Part shown: piece after piece, positions 1 to 9,190 of the stretch
How the letters are laid out: each line of letters starts with the position of its first letter
How positions within the stretch are numbered: position 1 is the first letter of the stretch
NCBI GenBank assembly: GCA_949299515.1
Contig: CASGAP010000001.1
Location: 1-64,000 of the forward strand
Direction: 5' to 3'
DNA from: an uncultured Desulfovibrionaceae bacterium
GTDB lineage: Bacteria; Desulfobacterota; Desulfovibrionia; Desulfovibrionales; Desulfovibrionaceae
DNA length: 64,000 nucleotides
Position numbers and translations under genes: made by a program
Notes under the pieces: generated by a model
The model's input: the letters and a program-made list of their open reading frames with translations, nothing else
What the model was told of the DNA's origin: nothing
Databases searched by the model: none

Positions 1-192
1 GACGAAGACTGGCGCAACCGTGCCAAAAGCGAAGAATACAAAATTGCCGCCAATGAAATGTTTTTGCGGACAAATACCGTGCAGGCGCCGTGGATAATCG
101 TTTCCGCGGAAAACAAGTACCATGCCCGCCTGGAAGTGCTCAAAGCCTATAAAAAAGCGCTGAAAGAAAAGCTTGCCGCCGCGGAAGATTAA
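1..192 (+). CDS. Polyphosphate kinase 2 (PPK2) family protein, C-terminal fragment
   Basis: The frame is open from base 1 to a TAA at 190-192 and gives the last 63 residues of a protein whose start lies outside the window. The segment 'TNTVQAPWIIV' followed by a Lys and an Arg within the next eight residues matches the C-terminal signature of PPK2-family polyphosphate:nucleotide phosphotransferases. These enzymes transfer phosphate between polyphosphate and nucleotides in the cytosol. The Walker motifs would be upstream, so the substrate class (AMP, ADP or GDP) cannot be judged. A strong terminator follows directly, so this is the last gene of its transcript. Confidence 0.7.
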   Translation, partial: DEDWRNRAKSEEYKIAANEMFLRTNTVQAPWIIVSAENKYHARLEVLKAYKKALKEKLAAAED

Positions 193-214
193 GCTTTTGT
201 CAAATTGTGTTCCG

Positions 215-250
215 AAAAAAATGCCGTTTACTGCAGACGGCATTTTTTTT
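215..250 (+). terminator. Intrinsic terminator after the PPK2-like gene
   Basis: An inverted repeat ATGCCGT/ACGGCAT with a 9-nt loop is flanked by an A-run before it and eight T after it. It could therefore act in both directions. It lies 28 nt after the stop codon. Confidence 0.85.
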
Positions 251-320
251 GTGCCGTGAAAATATAAGAGCAAATAGATTTTCTTTTTTTTCGTGAGGGA
301 AATGAATATGTTGTTTTCTA

Positions 321-385
321 TTTGCCTAACGTTTGCAGGCTCACTAACGCAAACGACTCCCTTTGGGCGGCTTTTCTGCTCCCTA
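321..385 (+). repeat. Dispersed intergenic hairpin repeat, copy A
   Basis: This is one of four copies in the window (also at 784-842 minus, 10345-10436 and 39965-40066). It shares the core GCAGGCTCAC, the right arm ACGCAAACG and the trailing CCTTTGGGCGGCTT. The left arm is decayed in this copy. Confidence 0.7.
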
Positions 386-783
386 TTATTGCGCGGCTGA
401 AAATCTTTTTTTACTGTCATATCCGCATACAGGCAAAACTGACGATTTGGGAAATTTCACTATTTGAAGATACGTGTGAATGTTCCCTGCCGCAAATTTG
501 TGAAATAGGGGTTATGTTCAGGGGGCAAGGGAATAATGCTGCTATCTAAAAGACAGCGAAGGTATTTCTTGTATGCCGAACTTGTGAGGCATAAAGAAAT
601 AGACAACAACGCCGGGGAAGACTGCTAGTTTCCTGTTTTGCATAACATTGCAGGCCAATATATTATAAAGTAAAAAGGAGTTTTCTGCGGCACTTGTTCA
701 TGTCATTTGCGGAGCGGGGGGAAACTGAGTTTTGCGCAAGCTCCGTAAAAAACGTGTAACGAAGGAGCGTGGGGGAGTCACCA

Positions 784-842
784 AAAGGCGATAAATCGTT
801 TGCGTCAGTGAGCTTGCGGACGTTACGCAACTGGACGGCAAC
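784..842 (-). repeat. Dispersed intergenic hairpin repeat, copy B
   Basis: Read on the minus strand this copy gives GTTGCGTAACGTCCGCAAGC, then TCACTGACGCAAACG. That is the same arm-loop-arm order as copies C and D. It sits between the dsr terminator and the PPK2-like gene. Confidence 0.7.
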
Positions 843-881
843 ACAAGTATTTCCTGCAAAAAAATAATAAGACGCGCAAAA

Positions 882-907
882 AAAAAGGGAACTTGCGTTC
901 CCTTTTT
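882..907 (-). terminator. Terminator of the dsrA-dsrBD transcript
   Basis: The hairpin AAAAAGGGAAC / GTTCCCTTTTT has a 4-nt loop and lies 30 nt past the dsrBD stop. On the minus strand it ends in a T-run. Confidence 0.85.
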
Positions 908-936
908 ATATTCGGCAGTCAATGACCGTAAGACAA

Positions 937-2376
937 TTAGTCTTGTTCTTCTTGTTTGCCGAGGCCTTTCAAGCCGTACATGGTGGTAGAACCGGAAGAC
1001 CAGTACATGAGTTTTTCATCGGCAATAAGTGCAGAAAGAACGTCTTTAACCTTACGCGGGCTTGCGCCTTCGAAGAGGTTAAGGAAGTCATTGAAGTAGT
1101 ATTTGGTTTTGCCGCCTTTTTTGCCTTCGAGGAAGTCGATAACTTTTTGTTTGTCTTCTTCGGTTACGGAAGCATGGGCAGCAGCTGCGTGAGCGGCAGC
1201 ACCTTCGTATGCGTGGAGAGCAGCTTCAGTGAATTTGAACTGAGTGCTTTGACGCCAGGTGTAGTAAGCCGGGTCACGGAAGTCGTCGATGAGGTGGTGG
1301 GTAAATTCAAGATCGCACAGTTCAAAGAATTTTTCCCAGCCGATGCGTTCAGCCCATTCGCCGAGACGTTCGTATTTGCGTGCGTGCTGAGCGTATACGT
1401 CGATGATGTGTTTAATGGTTTTGGTAAGTGTGGGCCAGCGCGGAGTTTCGTTCGGAATGTAGTGAACTACAACCTTGGAGAACTTCGGCATACTGATACG
1501 GTTGGAAACCTTGCCGCCTACCATGATAACTACGCCGTCGCCGCCCTGACCGTCGGAAATCGGAAGAGCCGGGCACATGGTGTAGCAGTTGCCGCAGTAC
1601 ATGCAGCGTTCGCTCTTGATGGCGATGGAGTTAACTTTCTGGCCTTTGAATTCTTCTTTGGAAGGACGTACTGCAGCAACGGGGCAGGCAGCAACGGCAA
1701 GAGGAATTTCGCAGAGTTGGTCAACCCATTCGTGGTCGATCATCGGAGGTTTGCGGTGAATACCTACGATACCGATATCGGAGCAGTGTACGGCGCCGCA
1801 CATATTAAGGCAGCAGGCAAGTGAAATACGCACAGGAGCAGGCAGGCGCATATTTTGGAAGTCGGAGAAAACTTCGTCCATAACAGCCTTAACCGGGCCG
1901 GAAGCGTCGGTTGCGGGAGTATGGCAGTGTACCCAGCCTTGGGTGTGAACGATGTTGGTAACGCCGGCACCGGTACCGCCGATGGGGAATTTGTAGGAGC
2001 CAGCTGCATATTTGCGGGAAGCAAGGTCAGCTTTGAGGGCTTCCAAAGTTTTTTCGTCGGTTACCATGAACTCTACGTTGTTACGGGTGGTGAAGCGGAG
2101 GTGACCGTCGCAGTATTTGTCAGCGATTTCACAGGCTTCGCGGATGTATACGGTAGAAACGGTACGGGCTGCGCCGCAGCGTACGGTGTATACTTTGTCG
2201 CCGCTTTCAGCAACGTGCAACAAAACGCCGGGTTCAAGAATTTCATGGTAAAGCCATTTGCCGAAGTTCTTTTTAATAACTTCAGGGAAGAAGTTATCGT
2301 ATGGACGAGGGCCGATATCAGAATTACGACCTTCCATAGGGTTCGCTGGATTATATCCGGAAGAAATGAAAGCCAT
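937..2376 (-). CDS. dsrB: Dissimilatory sulfite reductase beta subunit fused to DsrD
   Basis: This 479-residue protein is the beta subunit of dissimilatory sulfite reductase, which reduces sulfite in the cytoplasm together with DsrA and DsrC. Residues 1 to about 382 are DsrB, ending at the usual 'QSTQFKF'. The siroheme/iron-sulfur Cys cluster 'CCLNMCG' and the ferredoxin motif '[12 protein letters not shown]' are intact. An Ala/His-rich linker (about 383-402) leads into a full-length DsrD (about 403-479), which ends '[14 protein letters not shown]'. DsrD is normally a separate ~78-residue winged-helix protein known to stimulate DsrAB. No stop or frame break lies between the two parts. The start follows GGAGGAG by 8 nt and is 18 nt after dsrA, so the two genes form one operon. 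A DsrB-DsrD fusion is known from Bilophila. Confidence 0.97.
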   Translation of the reverse strand: MAFISSGYNPANPMEGRNSDIGPRPYDNFFPEVIKKNFGKWLYHEILEPGVLLHVAESGDKVYTVRCGAARTVSTVYIREACEIADKYCDGHLRFTTRNNVEFMVTDEKTLEALKADLASRKYAAGSYKFPIGGTGAGVTNIVHTQGWVHCHTPATDASGPVKAVMDEVFSDFQNMRLPAPVRISLACCLNMCGAVHCSDIGIVGIHRKPPMIDHEWVDQLCEIPLAVAACPVAAVRPSKEEFKGQKVNSIAIKSERCMYCGNCYTMCPALPISDGQGGDGVVIMVGGKVSNRISMPKFSKVVVHYIPNETPRWPTLTKTIKHIIDVYAQHARKYERLGEWAERIGWEKFFELCDLEFTHHLIDDFRDPAYYTWRQSTQFKFTEAALHAYEGAAAHAAAAHASVTEEDKQKVIDFLEGKKGGKTKYYFNDFLNLFEGASPRKVKDVLSALIADEKLMYWSSGSTTMYGLKGLGKQEEQD

Positions 2377-2394
2377 GTTTGCTCTCCTCCTGAA

Positions 2395-3714
2395 TTAACG
2401 TTGGTGTCTTTTGCGGTATTCAACAATGTCGCGGTTCCAGCCGCCGGGCACTTCTTCTTCTTTGAAGAAGATGTACGGGTTGGAGCGGGGTTCAACAACA
2501 TGCTGCGGTACTGCCGGGATTTCGGTAACTTCGAGAAGTTTTTGGAATGAAAGACGTTTAATGGTTTCACCCACACGTTCACGGTTTTTACCTTCTTCCA
2601 TCCACCAGTCCCAAATCTTTTCGATTACGCCTTTGATTTCATCAAACGGTTCTTCGGCAGGAATGAACGGAACAAGCAGGGAGCCCATTTGAGCACCGTC
2701 AAGAATAGGAGCTTTAGCGCCGAGAAGAATTGAAGCGCCGCGTTCGTCACCGATGTGAAGAGCGCGCGGCATGGTGTTGATACAGTGCATGCAGCGTACG
2801 CATTCTTTGGTGTCAATGGAAAGTTTGGAGCCGTCCCATTTCATGCATTGGCTCGGGCAGCGGTCGATAACTTCTGCCTGGATGTCGAATTTGCCCCAGT
2901 CGCGGCCTGCGTGAGCGCCTGCGTTGGGTTTGAATTCGCCGCCGACATATGCTTTAACGGCTTCTTGGTCGATTTTGATATCGTCTTTCCAGGTACCGAT
3001 AACGGAGAAGTCGGAACGGGCGATAGAAGCAACACAGCCGTTGGGGCAGGCGTCGAATTTGAATTTAAATTTGTAGGGGAATGCAGGACGGTGCAGTTCG
3101 TCTTGGTAATCCATGGTCAGCTGGTAGCAGGCCTGCTGAGAGTTGTAGCAGGCGTATTCACAGCGGGATTGACCCAAGCAGGATTCGGGGGTACGGAGGT
3201 TGGAGCCTGAACCGCCGAGGTCTGTGGGGTATTTTTCGTCGTGGGTGAGTTCCCAGAAAATTTCTTCCAGCTGAGGAGTTTGGGTGCCGAGGAGAACGAT
3301 GTCGCCCGTTGCGCCGTGCAGGTTGGTAAGACCGGAACCGCGCAGATCCCAAATATCGCAGATGTGTCTCAAAAATTCGGTGTTGTAGTATTTGCCGGCA
3401 GGTTGGTTAACACGGATTGTGTGGAAGTGTGCTACGCCGGGGAATTGTTCGGGTTGGTCGCAGTAACGGCCGATAACGCCGCCGCCGTAACCGAAAACGC
3501 CTACGATACCGCCGTGTTTCCAGTGAGTTTCGCCGTCTGTATAAGACAGTTCGAGAATGCCGAGAAGGTCTTCGGGAGCATCAACGGGAATTTGATAGTC
3601 AAGACCTCTTGGGTTCTGTGCACGTTCAGCTGCAGCCTGTTTAATGTCAGACACGAAGCTTGGCCATGGGCCAGATTCGAGTTGATCTAACAGAGGGGTT
3701 GCATGTTTCGCCAT
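2395..3714 (-). CDS. dsrA: Dissimilatory sulfite reductase alpha subunit
   Basis: DsrA carries the catalytic and structural sirohemes with DsrB in the cytosolic sulfite reductase (desulfoviridin type in this family). The 439-residue protein follows DsrA over its whole length. The siroheme-[4Fe-4S] cysteines appear as C-x5-C ('CLGQSRC') and C-x3-C ('CPNGC'), and a second cluster as 'CVRCMHC'. Two in-frame ATGs lie 6 nt apart. I chose the second one (MAKHATPLL) because GGAGG sits 7 nt before it but only 1 nt before the first, and because the family starts there. It is the first gene of the dsrA-dsrBD operon. Confidence 0.97.
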   Translation of the reverse strand: MAKHATPLLDQLESGPWPSFVSDIKQAAAERAQNPRGLDYQIPVDAPEDLLGILELSYTDGETHWKHGGIVGVFGYGGGVIGRYCDQPEQFPGVAHFHTIRVNQPAGKYYNTEFLRHICDIWDLRGSGLTNLHGATGDIVLLGTQTPQLEEIFWELTHDEKYPTDLGGSGSNLRTPESCLGQSRCEYACYNSQQACYQLTMDYQDELHRPAFPYKFKFKFDACPNGCVASIARSDFSVIGTWKDDIKIDQEAVKAYVGGEFKPNAGAHAGRDWGKFDIQAEVIDRCPSQCMKWDGSKLSIDTKECVRCMHCINTMPRALHIGDERGASILLGAKAPILDGAQMGSLLVPFIPAEEPFDEIKGVIEKIWDWWMEEGKNRERVGETIKRLSFQKLLEVTEIPAVPQHVVEPRSNPYIFFKEEEVPGGWNRDIVEYRKRHQR

Positions 3715-3833
3715 TGCCATACCTCCAGATGGGTTAATGAATCTATCGGAATAATCCGATTTTACTTCTAAAAATTACGATAAAAACTTTGCGGAAAAGA
3801 ACATACTTTTCTACAATACCTTAACGTAGGACT

Positions 3834-3862
3834 ACAATACATCATTTTCGGCTTAATCACAA
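3834..3862 (-). promoter_or_regulatory. Candidate sigma-70 promoter and leader of dsrA
   Basis: On the minus strand TTGTGA is followed after 17 nt by TATTGT. The nonamer GTATTGTAG occurs twice with a 21-bp period, which is two helical turns and may be an activator site. A perfect 6-bp hairpin ATCGGA/TCCGAT lies in the leader at 3745-3760. The assignment is by pattern only. Confidence 0.45.
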
Positions 3863-3919
3863 CCTTTTAAAAATAAAATTGCAAAAAAAAGATAAGTTAA
3901 AAAAATAACTTTTTGAATT

Positions 3920-4972
3920 TTAGGAAGTTATCCCGTTAAAAAATTTAATTTCATTTGTGAGATTTTTTTCAAAAACAAGCTGTTTTAACGGGATTTTTTG
4001 TTCGTATGCCGGCAGCAGCCGCTTTTTTGTGCCGAAAAGGCTGCTTTTGAAGCGCAGAGGCAGGGCAACGGTCTGTATGCCGCTGTTTTGGCTGAGGGTC
4101 TTTGCGACGGTTTCAAACAGTGCGCGGCTTTGTATGTCGCTGCCCAGGCTCGGGTGTCTGGGGCCGGCAAGCAGGCTTTCGTCAAAGGTTTTTTCCGGCG
4201 CCACGGAAAGGCGTATGACAGGAATGCCCTTTTCCCATGCCATGGCAAGCGCGGTTCCCAGCGTTTCGATGCACTGCCCGTCGGTCCAGGGCAGGAATTT
4301 TTTTTCGGCAAAAAGCATGGCCAGCGGCGTGTCCCGCGGCACGAGGCAGGGATAGTAGCGCAGGCAGGCAGGCGCAAGGGCAAGGGCTTTGCGCACATCG
4401 TCAAGAAAAACGGCCTGGCTTTGGCCGGGCAGTCCCGCCATGAGCTGTATGCCGAGTTTAAAGCCCGCGTCCTGTACGGTGCGGCAGGCTTTTTCCGCGG
4501 TTTCCGGCGTATAGCCGCGTCTGCTTTTTTCCAGTACGGTATCGGAAAAACTTTGTATGCCGAGTTCGATAAGGTCAATGCCCGCTTCTTTCATGGCGTG
4601 CAGGCGGGGGGCGGAAAGACTGTCGGGTCTTGTGGAACAGCGCCCGCTCAGGCGTATGTTTTTTTTGTGCGCCGCTTTTTTTGCCTGCGCAAAAAATTCG
4701 AGGCAGGCGCGAAAATCGTTTTCGGCAACCGCGGTGAAGGTGCCGCCGTAAAAAGCCAGGTCTGCCGTATCGGTGCGGCAGTTTTCCAGAAAAACGGGAA
4801 AATCTGCGTATGCCGCGCGCAGCGCTTCTGCGGCGCTTTGCCTGCCTGTGCCCGTCTGGCGTTCCTGCGCGCAGAAAATGCAGCGGAACGGACAGCCGGC
4901 AAAAGGAATGAACAGCGGAAAAATTTTGCCGCGGTTTAGTTTGCAGTCTACGGATTTGACGAGGCAGTTCAT
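3920..4972 (-). CDS. Radical SAM protein, Elp3-like
   Basis: This 350-residue protein has the radical-SAM motif 'CPFRCIFC' (C-x3-C-x2-C) near residue 27. It also has 'FYGGTFTA', typical of the SAM-binding glycine motif, and 'IELGIQSFSDTVL', as seen in the Elp3/HemN-like branch. Such enzymes cleave S-adenosylmethionine at a [4Fe-4S] cluster to make a radical. The substrate of this branch is unknown to me. No acetyltransferase domain follows, so it is not a complete Elp3. It diverges from the HIT gene and lies upstream of dsrA with about 200 nt between, so co-transcription with dsr is not implied. Confidence 0.8.
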   Translation of the reverse strand: MNCLVKSVDCKLNRGKIFPLFIPFAGCPFRCIFCAQERQTGTGRQSAAEALRAAYADFPVFLENCRTDTADLAFYGGTFTAVAENDFRACLEFFAQAKKAAHKKNIRLSGRCSTRPDSLSAPRLHAMKEAGIDLIELGIQSFSDTVLEKSRRGYTPETAEKACRTVQDAGFKLGIQLMAGLPGQSQAVFLDDVRKALALAPACLRYYPCLVPRDTPLAMLFAEKKFLPWTDGQCIETLGTALAMAWEKGIPVIRLSVAPEKTFDESLLAGPRHPSLGSDIQSRALFETVAKTLSQNSGIQTVALPLRFKSSLFGTKKRLLPAYEQKIPLKQLVFEKNLTNEIKFFNGITS

Positions 4973-5064
4973 GAAAATTCCCGAAAATTTAACTGTATTA
5001 TCGGCCGGCGTTGTGCTATTCTTGCTTGCAAGCTTATGATGTATGTAAGACGTTCGGAGGAAAT

Positions 5065-5484
5065 ATGCAAGAAAAAGATTGCCTGTTCTGCCGCATTGTC
5101 CGCGGCGAAATCCCCAGCTGCAAAGTGTATGAAGACGAGTATGTGTATGCTTTTTTGGATATAGCTCCGAGTTTTCCGGGGCATTGCCTGGTGGTGCCGA
5201 AAAACCATTGCCGCAATATTTTGGATATGGACCCCAAAGAAGCGGAACACATTTTCGGAGCCGTACAGAAAATTGCTCCTGCCGTGGTCAAGGCCGCGGG
5301 TGCGGAGGGTTTTAACCTTATACAAAACAACGAAGAGGCCGCAGGCCAAACCGTATTCCATGCCCACTTCCATATTATTCCCCGCAAAAAAGGCGACGGA
5401 ATGGGCTTGTGGACGCCGGGAGCCTATGCTTCGGCGGAAGAAATGCAGGAAACCGCCGCAAAGATTGGTTCCGAAATGCGCTGA
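5065..5484 (+). CDS. HIT family nucleotide-binding hydrolase
   Basis: The 139-residue protein has the histidine triad 'HAHFHIIP' near its end and the N-terminal 'CLFCRIVRGEIP' that marks the HinT/PKCI branch. These enzymes hydrolyse AMP-linked substrates in the cytosol. I placed the start at the ATG preceded by GGAGG (8 nt) because the family begins a few residues before 'CLFC'. A longer frame upstream has no ribosome site. The typical two Cys of a zinc-binding HIT are visible at 'CLFC'. Confidence 0.92.
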   Translation: MQEKDCLFCRIVRGEIPSCKVYEDEYVYAFLDIAPSFPGHCLVVPKNHCRNILDMDPKEAEHIFGAVQKIAPAVVKAAGAEGFNLIQNNEEAAGQTVFHAHFHIIPRKKGDGMGLWTPGAYASAEEMQETAAKIGSEMR

Positions 5485-5590
5485 ACGGTTCTTTTTTGCG
5501 CACAGTATTAATTTTTTTTGGATATTGAAAAATTTAACTTGCAAAATAAGAATGTTATGCGTATTAAAAAAGAGCAATTCGGAGGTTTAC

Positions 5591-5887
5591 ATGAATAAAG
5601 CATTGACCAAAGCAGATATTGTCGAATCAATTTATGCGCAGACTGAAAAAAACAGAGCCGAAGTTAAAAATATTGTGGAAACCCTGCTTACCCTTATGAA
5701 GCAGTCCATAAAAAAAGACCATGCGCTTTTGATCAGCGGTTTCGGCAAATTTGAAGCGTATGACAAAAAAGCCCGCAAAGGCCGCAATCCGCAGACTAAC
5801 GCTTCCATTACCCTTCCTCCCCGCAAAGTTGTCGTTTTTCGTCTGTCACGCAAATTCCGTGCTGAACTCAACGGCGAAGAAGCGTAA
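5591..5887 (+). CDS. HU/IHF family DNA-binding protein
   Basis: This 98-residue basic protein has the family arm 'GRNPQT' that inserts into the minor groove, preceded by 'GFGKFE'. It bends DNA as a nucleoid protein and is most like the IHF-alpha/HU branch. The ATG follows GGAGG by 6 nt. It lies 106 nt after the HIT gene and has its own terminator, so it may be transcribed alone. IHF commonly supports sigma-54 promoters, and an rpoN gene and candidate sigma-54 sites occur further along the window. Confidence 0.92.
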   Translation: MNKALTKADIVESIYAQTEKNRAEVKNIVETLLTLMKQSIKKDHALLISGFGKFEAYDKKARKGRNPQTNASITLPPRKVVVFRLSRKFRAELNGEEA

Positions 5888-5910
5888 GGCGCAGTTTCGG
5901 GAAATTTATA

Positions 5911-5937
5911 AAGTGCGGTATGTCCGCACTTTTTTTT
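5911..5937 (+). terminator. Terminator after the HU/IHF gene
   Basis: The stem AAGTGCGG/TCCGCACTT with a short loop is followed by a run of T. Confidence 0.85.
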
Positions 5938-6000
5938 ACGGTTTTTGGCATTTTACAAAAACCGTTTTTTTTTGTATGCTGTTTTAATAAGAGGTAATAA

Positions 6001-6822
<822 letters not shown>

Positions 6823-6834
6823 AGGACGCACGGC

Positions 6835-7395
6835 ATGGAGTATGCATTTAAACATATTGATATCAGCCACTTGTCCGCAGAAACCGTGGCAAGGGCCAAA
6901 AAAATAAAATTCCTGGTGCTGGATATCGACGGCGTGTGCACCAACGGCCAGCTTTACATCAACAATCACGGCGAAACCACCAAAACGTTCCATGTGCACG
7001 ACGGCATAGGCATAAAAACCGCGTTCATGGCAGGAATCGGCGTGGGCATTATCACGGGCCGCCGTGATCCCTGTGTAGAAGCGCGTATGCGGCCCCTCGG
7101 CGTGGAAGAATATTACTGCGGTTTTTACAGTAAGCTGGAACCGCTTGAACAGATAGCCAAAAATCAAAACATCACTTTTGAGGAAATGGCGTACCTTGGC
7201 GATGACATTATTGACCTTGACCCGCTTTTGCGCGTGGGCCTGCCCTGTGCCGTGCACAACGCGCGGGAAGAGGTTAAAGAAGTCTGTTCGCTGGTGACAA
7301 AAACACGGGGCGGTGACGGCGCGGTGCGCGAGCTGGTGGAAATTCTGCTGGCCTGTCAGGAAAAACAGCCTGCTCCGTATTACTGGATACACTGA
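6835..7395 (+). CDS. kdsC: 3-deoxy-D-manno-octulosonate 8-phosphate phosphatase
   Basis: KdsC is a HAD-type phosphatase that removes the phosphate from Kdo 8-phosphate made by the gene just upstream. The 186-residue protein has 'LVLDIDGVCTNG' (the DxD nucleophile pair), 'ITGRRDP' and 'YLGDDIIDL' as the later HAD motifs. Its TGA overlaps the lptC start, so translation of the two is probably coupled. Confidence 0.95.
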   Translation: MEYAFKHIDISHLSAETVARAKKIKFLVLDIDGVCTNGQLYINNHGETTKTFHVHDGIGIKTAFMAGIGVGIITGRRDPCVEARMRPLGVEEYYCGFYSKLEPLEQIAKNQNITFEEMAYLGDDIIDLDPLLRVGLPCAVHNAREEVKEVCSLVTKTRGGDGAVRELVEILLACQEKQPAPYYWIH

Positions 7396-8210
7396 TGGCG
7401 GAAAATACACGTTCTGTTCCTGTGCGAAAACAGGAAAAGAAAATACATCCGTTTTTGTTTCTGCTGATTTTGGCTGCGGCCGTTATCGGCGCTTCCGTTT
7501 TTTGGAACGACTGGCGGAAAAAAAGCGAAGCCAGGCGGCTGGACGATATTACCCAGTCCCAGGCCATTACCGAGCTGATAACCGGCGAGGGTTTTAATAA
7601 AAAGGCGTTTTCCGAGGATTTGGAAAATCTCAGGCAGGCCCATAAGGCGGAACGTTCCCTGCAGGGAAATCTGGAAGATATCGTGCGGTCTTTTGCCGAT
7701 ATTCCTGATTTTGCCGACGACGATGTGGGACTGGCCATGCAGGGCATACAGGTTTCCCAGGGTGAAGACGGTCTCGAGGAATGGAGGCTTTTTGCCAAAT
7801 GGGCGACAATGCGCCAAAAAACCGGGGTGCTGCAGGTGGAAGATCCCGTGATGTGGCACAGGATCGGCGAATCTTCCCTGCTTTTTGACGCTGCCGCACG
7901 GGAAAAAGCCATGCATCTGCAGGATGACGGCGGCAAAATCGTGCTTAAAGCGCTGCACGGGCTTGTTTATGACAACAATAGCAAGGTGCTTTTGCAGGAT
8001 ACGGTCAGTGCCGAGCAGAACGCGAACAGCGTGCACGGCCCTCTGCTCAGTTACAGCAGTGAGGAGCGCGTGGCGGTTTTTCCTGAAAACGCACGGTTTA
8101 AAGGCGAAGGCATTTCAGGCAGGGCAGATGTTCTTTCCTGGAATATGAATGCGAATAAAATTTATGGTTCCGGCAGGGTGTACGTGGAATGGATGCCGAC
8201 AAAAGAATAA
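7395..8210 (+). CDS. lptC: LPS export system protein LptC
   Basis: LptC is the bitopic inner-membrane protein that passes LPS from the LptBFG transporter to LptA. One transmembrane segment is visible at about residues 19-37, and the rest is periplasmic. The C-terminal part ('GRADVLSWNMNANKIYGSGRVYVEW') has the strand pattern of the LptC jellyroll. The 271 residues exceed the ~190 of E. coli. The excess is an N-terminal insert rich in charged residues (about 40-130). Position between kdsC and lptA supports the call. Primary sequence similarity is modest. Confidence 0.85.
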   Translation: MAENTRSVPVRKQEKKIHPFLFLLILAAAVIGASVFWNDWRKKSEARRLDDITQSQAITELITGEGFNKKAFSEDLENLRQAHKAERSLQGNLEDIVRSFADIPDFADDDVGLAMQGIQVSQGEDGLEEWRLFAKWATMRQKTGVLQVEDPVMWHRIGESSLLFDAAAREKAMHLQDDGGKIVLKALHGLVYDNNSKVLLQDTVSAEQNANSVHGPLLSYSSEERVAVFPENARFKGEGISGRADVLSWNMNANKIYGSGRVYVEWMPTKE

Positions 8211-8263
8211 AGGCCAAACCCGCGGCTGAAAGCCGCTGCGGATTTGGCGGCAAATACAGAACA

Positions 8264-8590
8264 ATGAAATATTTTATGGTGCTTTTTAGCTGTGCCGTAC
8301 CGTTATTTTTCGGGAATGCAGCACAGGCGGGCGGCGTTGCGGCGGACTGCACGTACAACGGCATACCGCTCTACGGCAATGTTAAAATCGTGGATCATTT
8401 TCCTGATGTCAAGGTGCAGGCAGTGAGCCGTTTTGCGGATTTGCGCGTCAAAACCGTGGACGGGTATGCCAATTCCTGCGGCCGCTGGAAAATTGTGGAC
8501 AGTTTCCCGGATTTTACCGTGCAGTTTGTGGAGCATTTTCCGGATATTACCATACAGATTGTGGAAATATATCCCGGTTTGACAAAGTAG
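8264..8590 (+). CDS. Small secreted VxxFPD-repeat protein (possible 7(1)-knot family)
   Basis: This is a 108-residue protein with a clear signal peptide (cut after about residue 22, 'NAAQAG'). The mature part is built of about six units of 11 residues with the pattern V-x-x-F-P-D: 'IVDHFPD', 'AVSRFAD', 'TVDGYAN', 'IVDSFPD', 'FVEHFPD' and 'IVEIYPG'. Two Cys ('DCTYNG' and 'SCGRW') could form a disulfide. From memory this resembles the small family named for a predicted or solved 7(1) protein knot. I cannot confirm that here. It lies between lptC and lptA in the same direction, 53 nt after lptC and 7 nt before lptA, so it is very likely co-transcribed with the LPS exporter. Confidence 0.75.
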   Translation: MKYFMVLFSCAVPLFFGNAAQAGGVAADCTYNGIPLYGNVKIVDHFPDVKVQAVSRFADLRVKTVDGYANSCGRWKIVDSFPDFTVQFVEHFPDITIQIVEIYPGLTK

Positions 8591-8597
8591 GTTTAAC

Positions 8598-9173
8598 ATG
8601 AAAAAATTCAGTCTGTTATGTATGTTTTTTCTTGGTTTGGCGTGCTGTTTCGCTGCTGTCCGTGCTTTTGCGGCGGATCCGCTGGCGGGCAGAAACGATT
8701 TGCCGGTGAAAATCAATGCCGACGACATGGAATACGATATCAACCGCAGTCGGGTTACGTTTACCGGAAACGTGGTGGTGGACCGCGGCAGTTTTCATAT
8801 GACCGCGCCCAAAATGACTATTTTTCTGAAACAGACTTCCCGAAAAGATCAGCTGGAAGTGCCGCATGAAAACATTCCGCTGACTGGCAGGGTCGAACAG
8901 CAGACCCAAACCGTGGACACGCAGAATAAAATCGAAAAAATCGAAGCCTATAACGGTGTGAAGTTTAAATATGAAACGCAGTCCGGCCGTGCCCAGACCG
9001 CAGTATACAATGCGGCCAAAGGCGTGCTGACTCTCAAGGGCAACCCGGAAGTGCAGGACGGAAACAATTCCATAAAAGGCGAAACCATTCTGTATTATCT
9101 GTATGAACGCCGCAGCGAGGTTGTCGGCTCCGGCAAAAAACGCGTTGAGGCCATTTTCGAGCCGAATAAATAG
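8598..9173 (+). CDS. lptA: LPS transport periplasmic protein LptA
   Basis: LptA forms the periplasmic bridge that carries LPS to the outer membrane. The 191-residue protein has a signal peptide (cut near 'AFAADP') and the OstA-type sequence 'INADDMEYDINRSRVTFTGNV'. A repeat-like second half has 'YNGVKFKYETQSGRAQTAVY' and 'LTLKGNPEV'. The order lptC-(orf)-lptA-lptB is the usual one apart from the small insert before it. Confidence 0.93.
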   Translation: MKKFSLLCMFFLGLACCFAAVRAFAADPLAGRNDLPVKINADDMEYDINRSRVTFTGNVVVDRGSFHMTAPKMTIFLKQTSRKDQLEVPHENIPLTGRVEQQTQTVDTQNKIEKIEAYNGVKFKYETQSGRAQTAVYNAAKGVLTLKGNPEVQDGNNSIKGETILYYLYERRSEVVGSGKKRVEAIFEPNK

Positions 9174-9190
9174 CAGTATCGGGAAATTGT

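Larger units (their letters stand above)
251..881. other. Gene-free spacer with two repeat copies and a hairpin
   Basis: I see no convincing gene here: the open frames lack a ribosome-binding site, conserved motifs and normal codon use. The stretch holds repeat copies A and B (listed separately). It also holds an imperfect hairpin at 564-600, where ATTTCTT-ATGCC faces GGCAT-AGAAAT around a 10-nt loop with a 2x2 internal mismatch. Poly-purine runs such as GGGGGG near 715 also occur. The 3' part precedes the dsr terminator. Confidence 0.5.

Noticed and set aside
322..549. Short plus-strand frame
   Set aside because: It overlaps repeat copy A, lacks a ribosome site, and its product has no recognisable feature.
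564..600. Hairpin in the spacer before dsr as an RNA gene
   Set aside because: The stem is imperfect, no promoter or terminator frames it, and no known RNA shape is evident.
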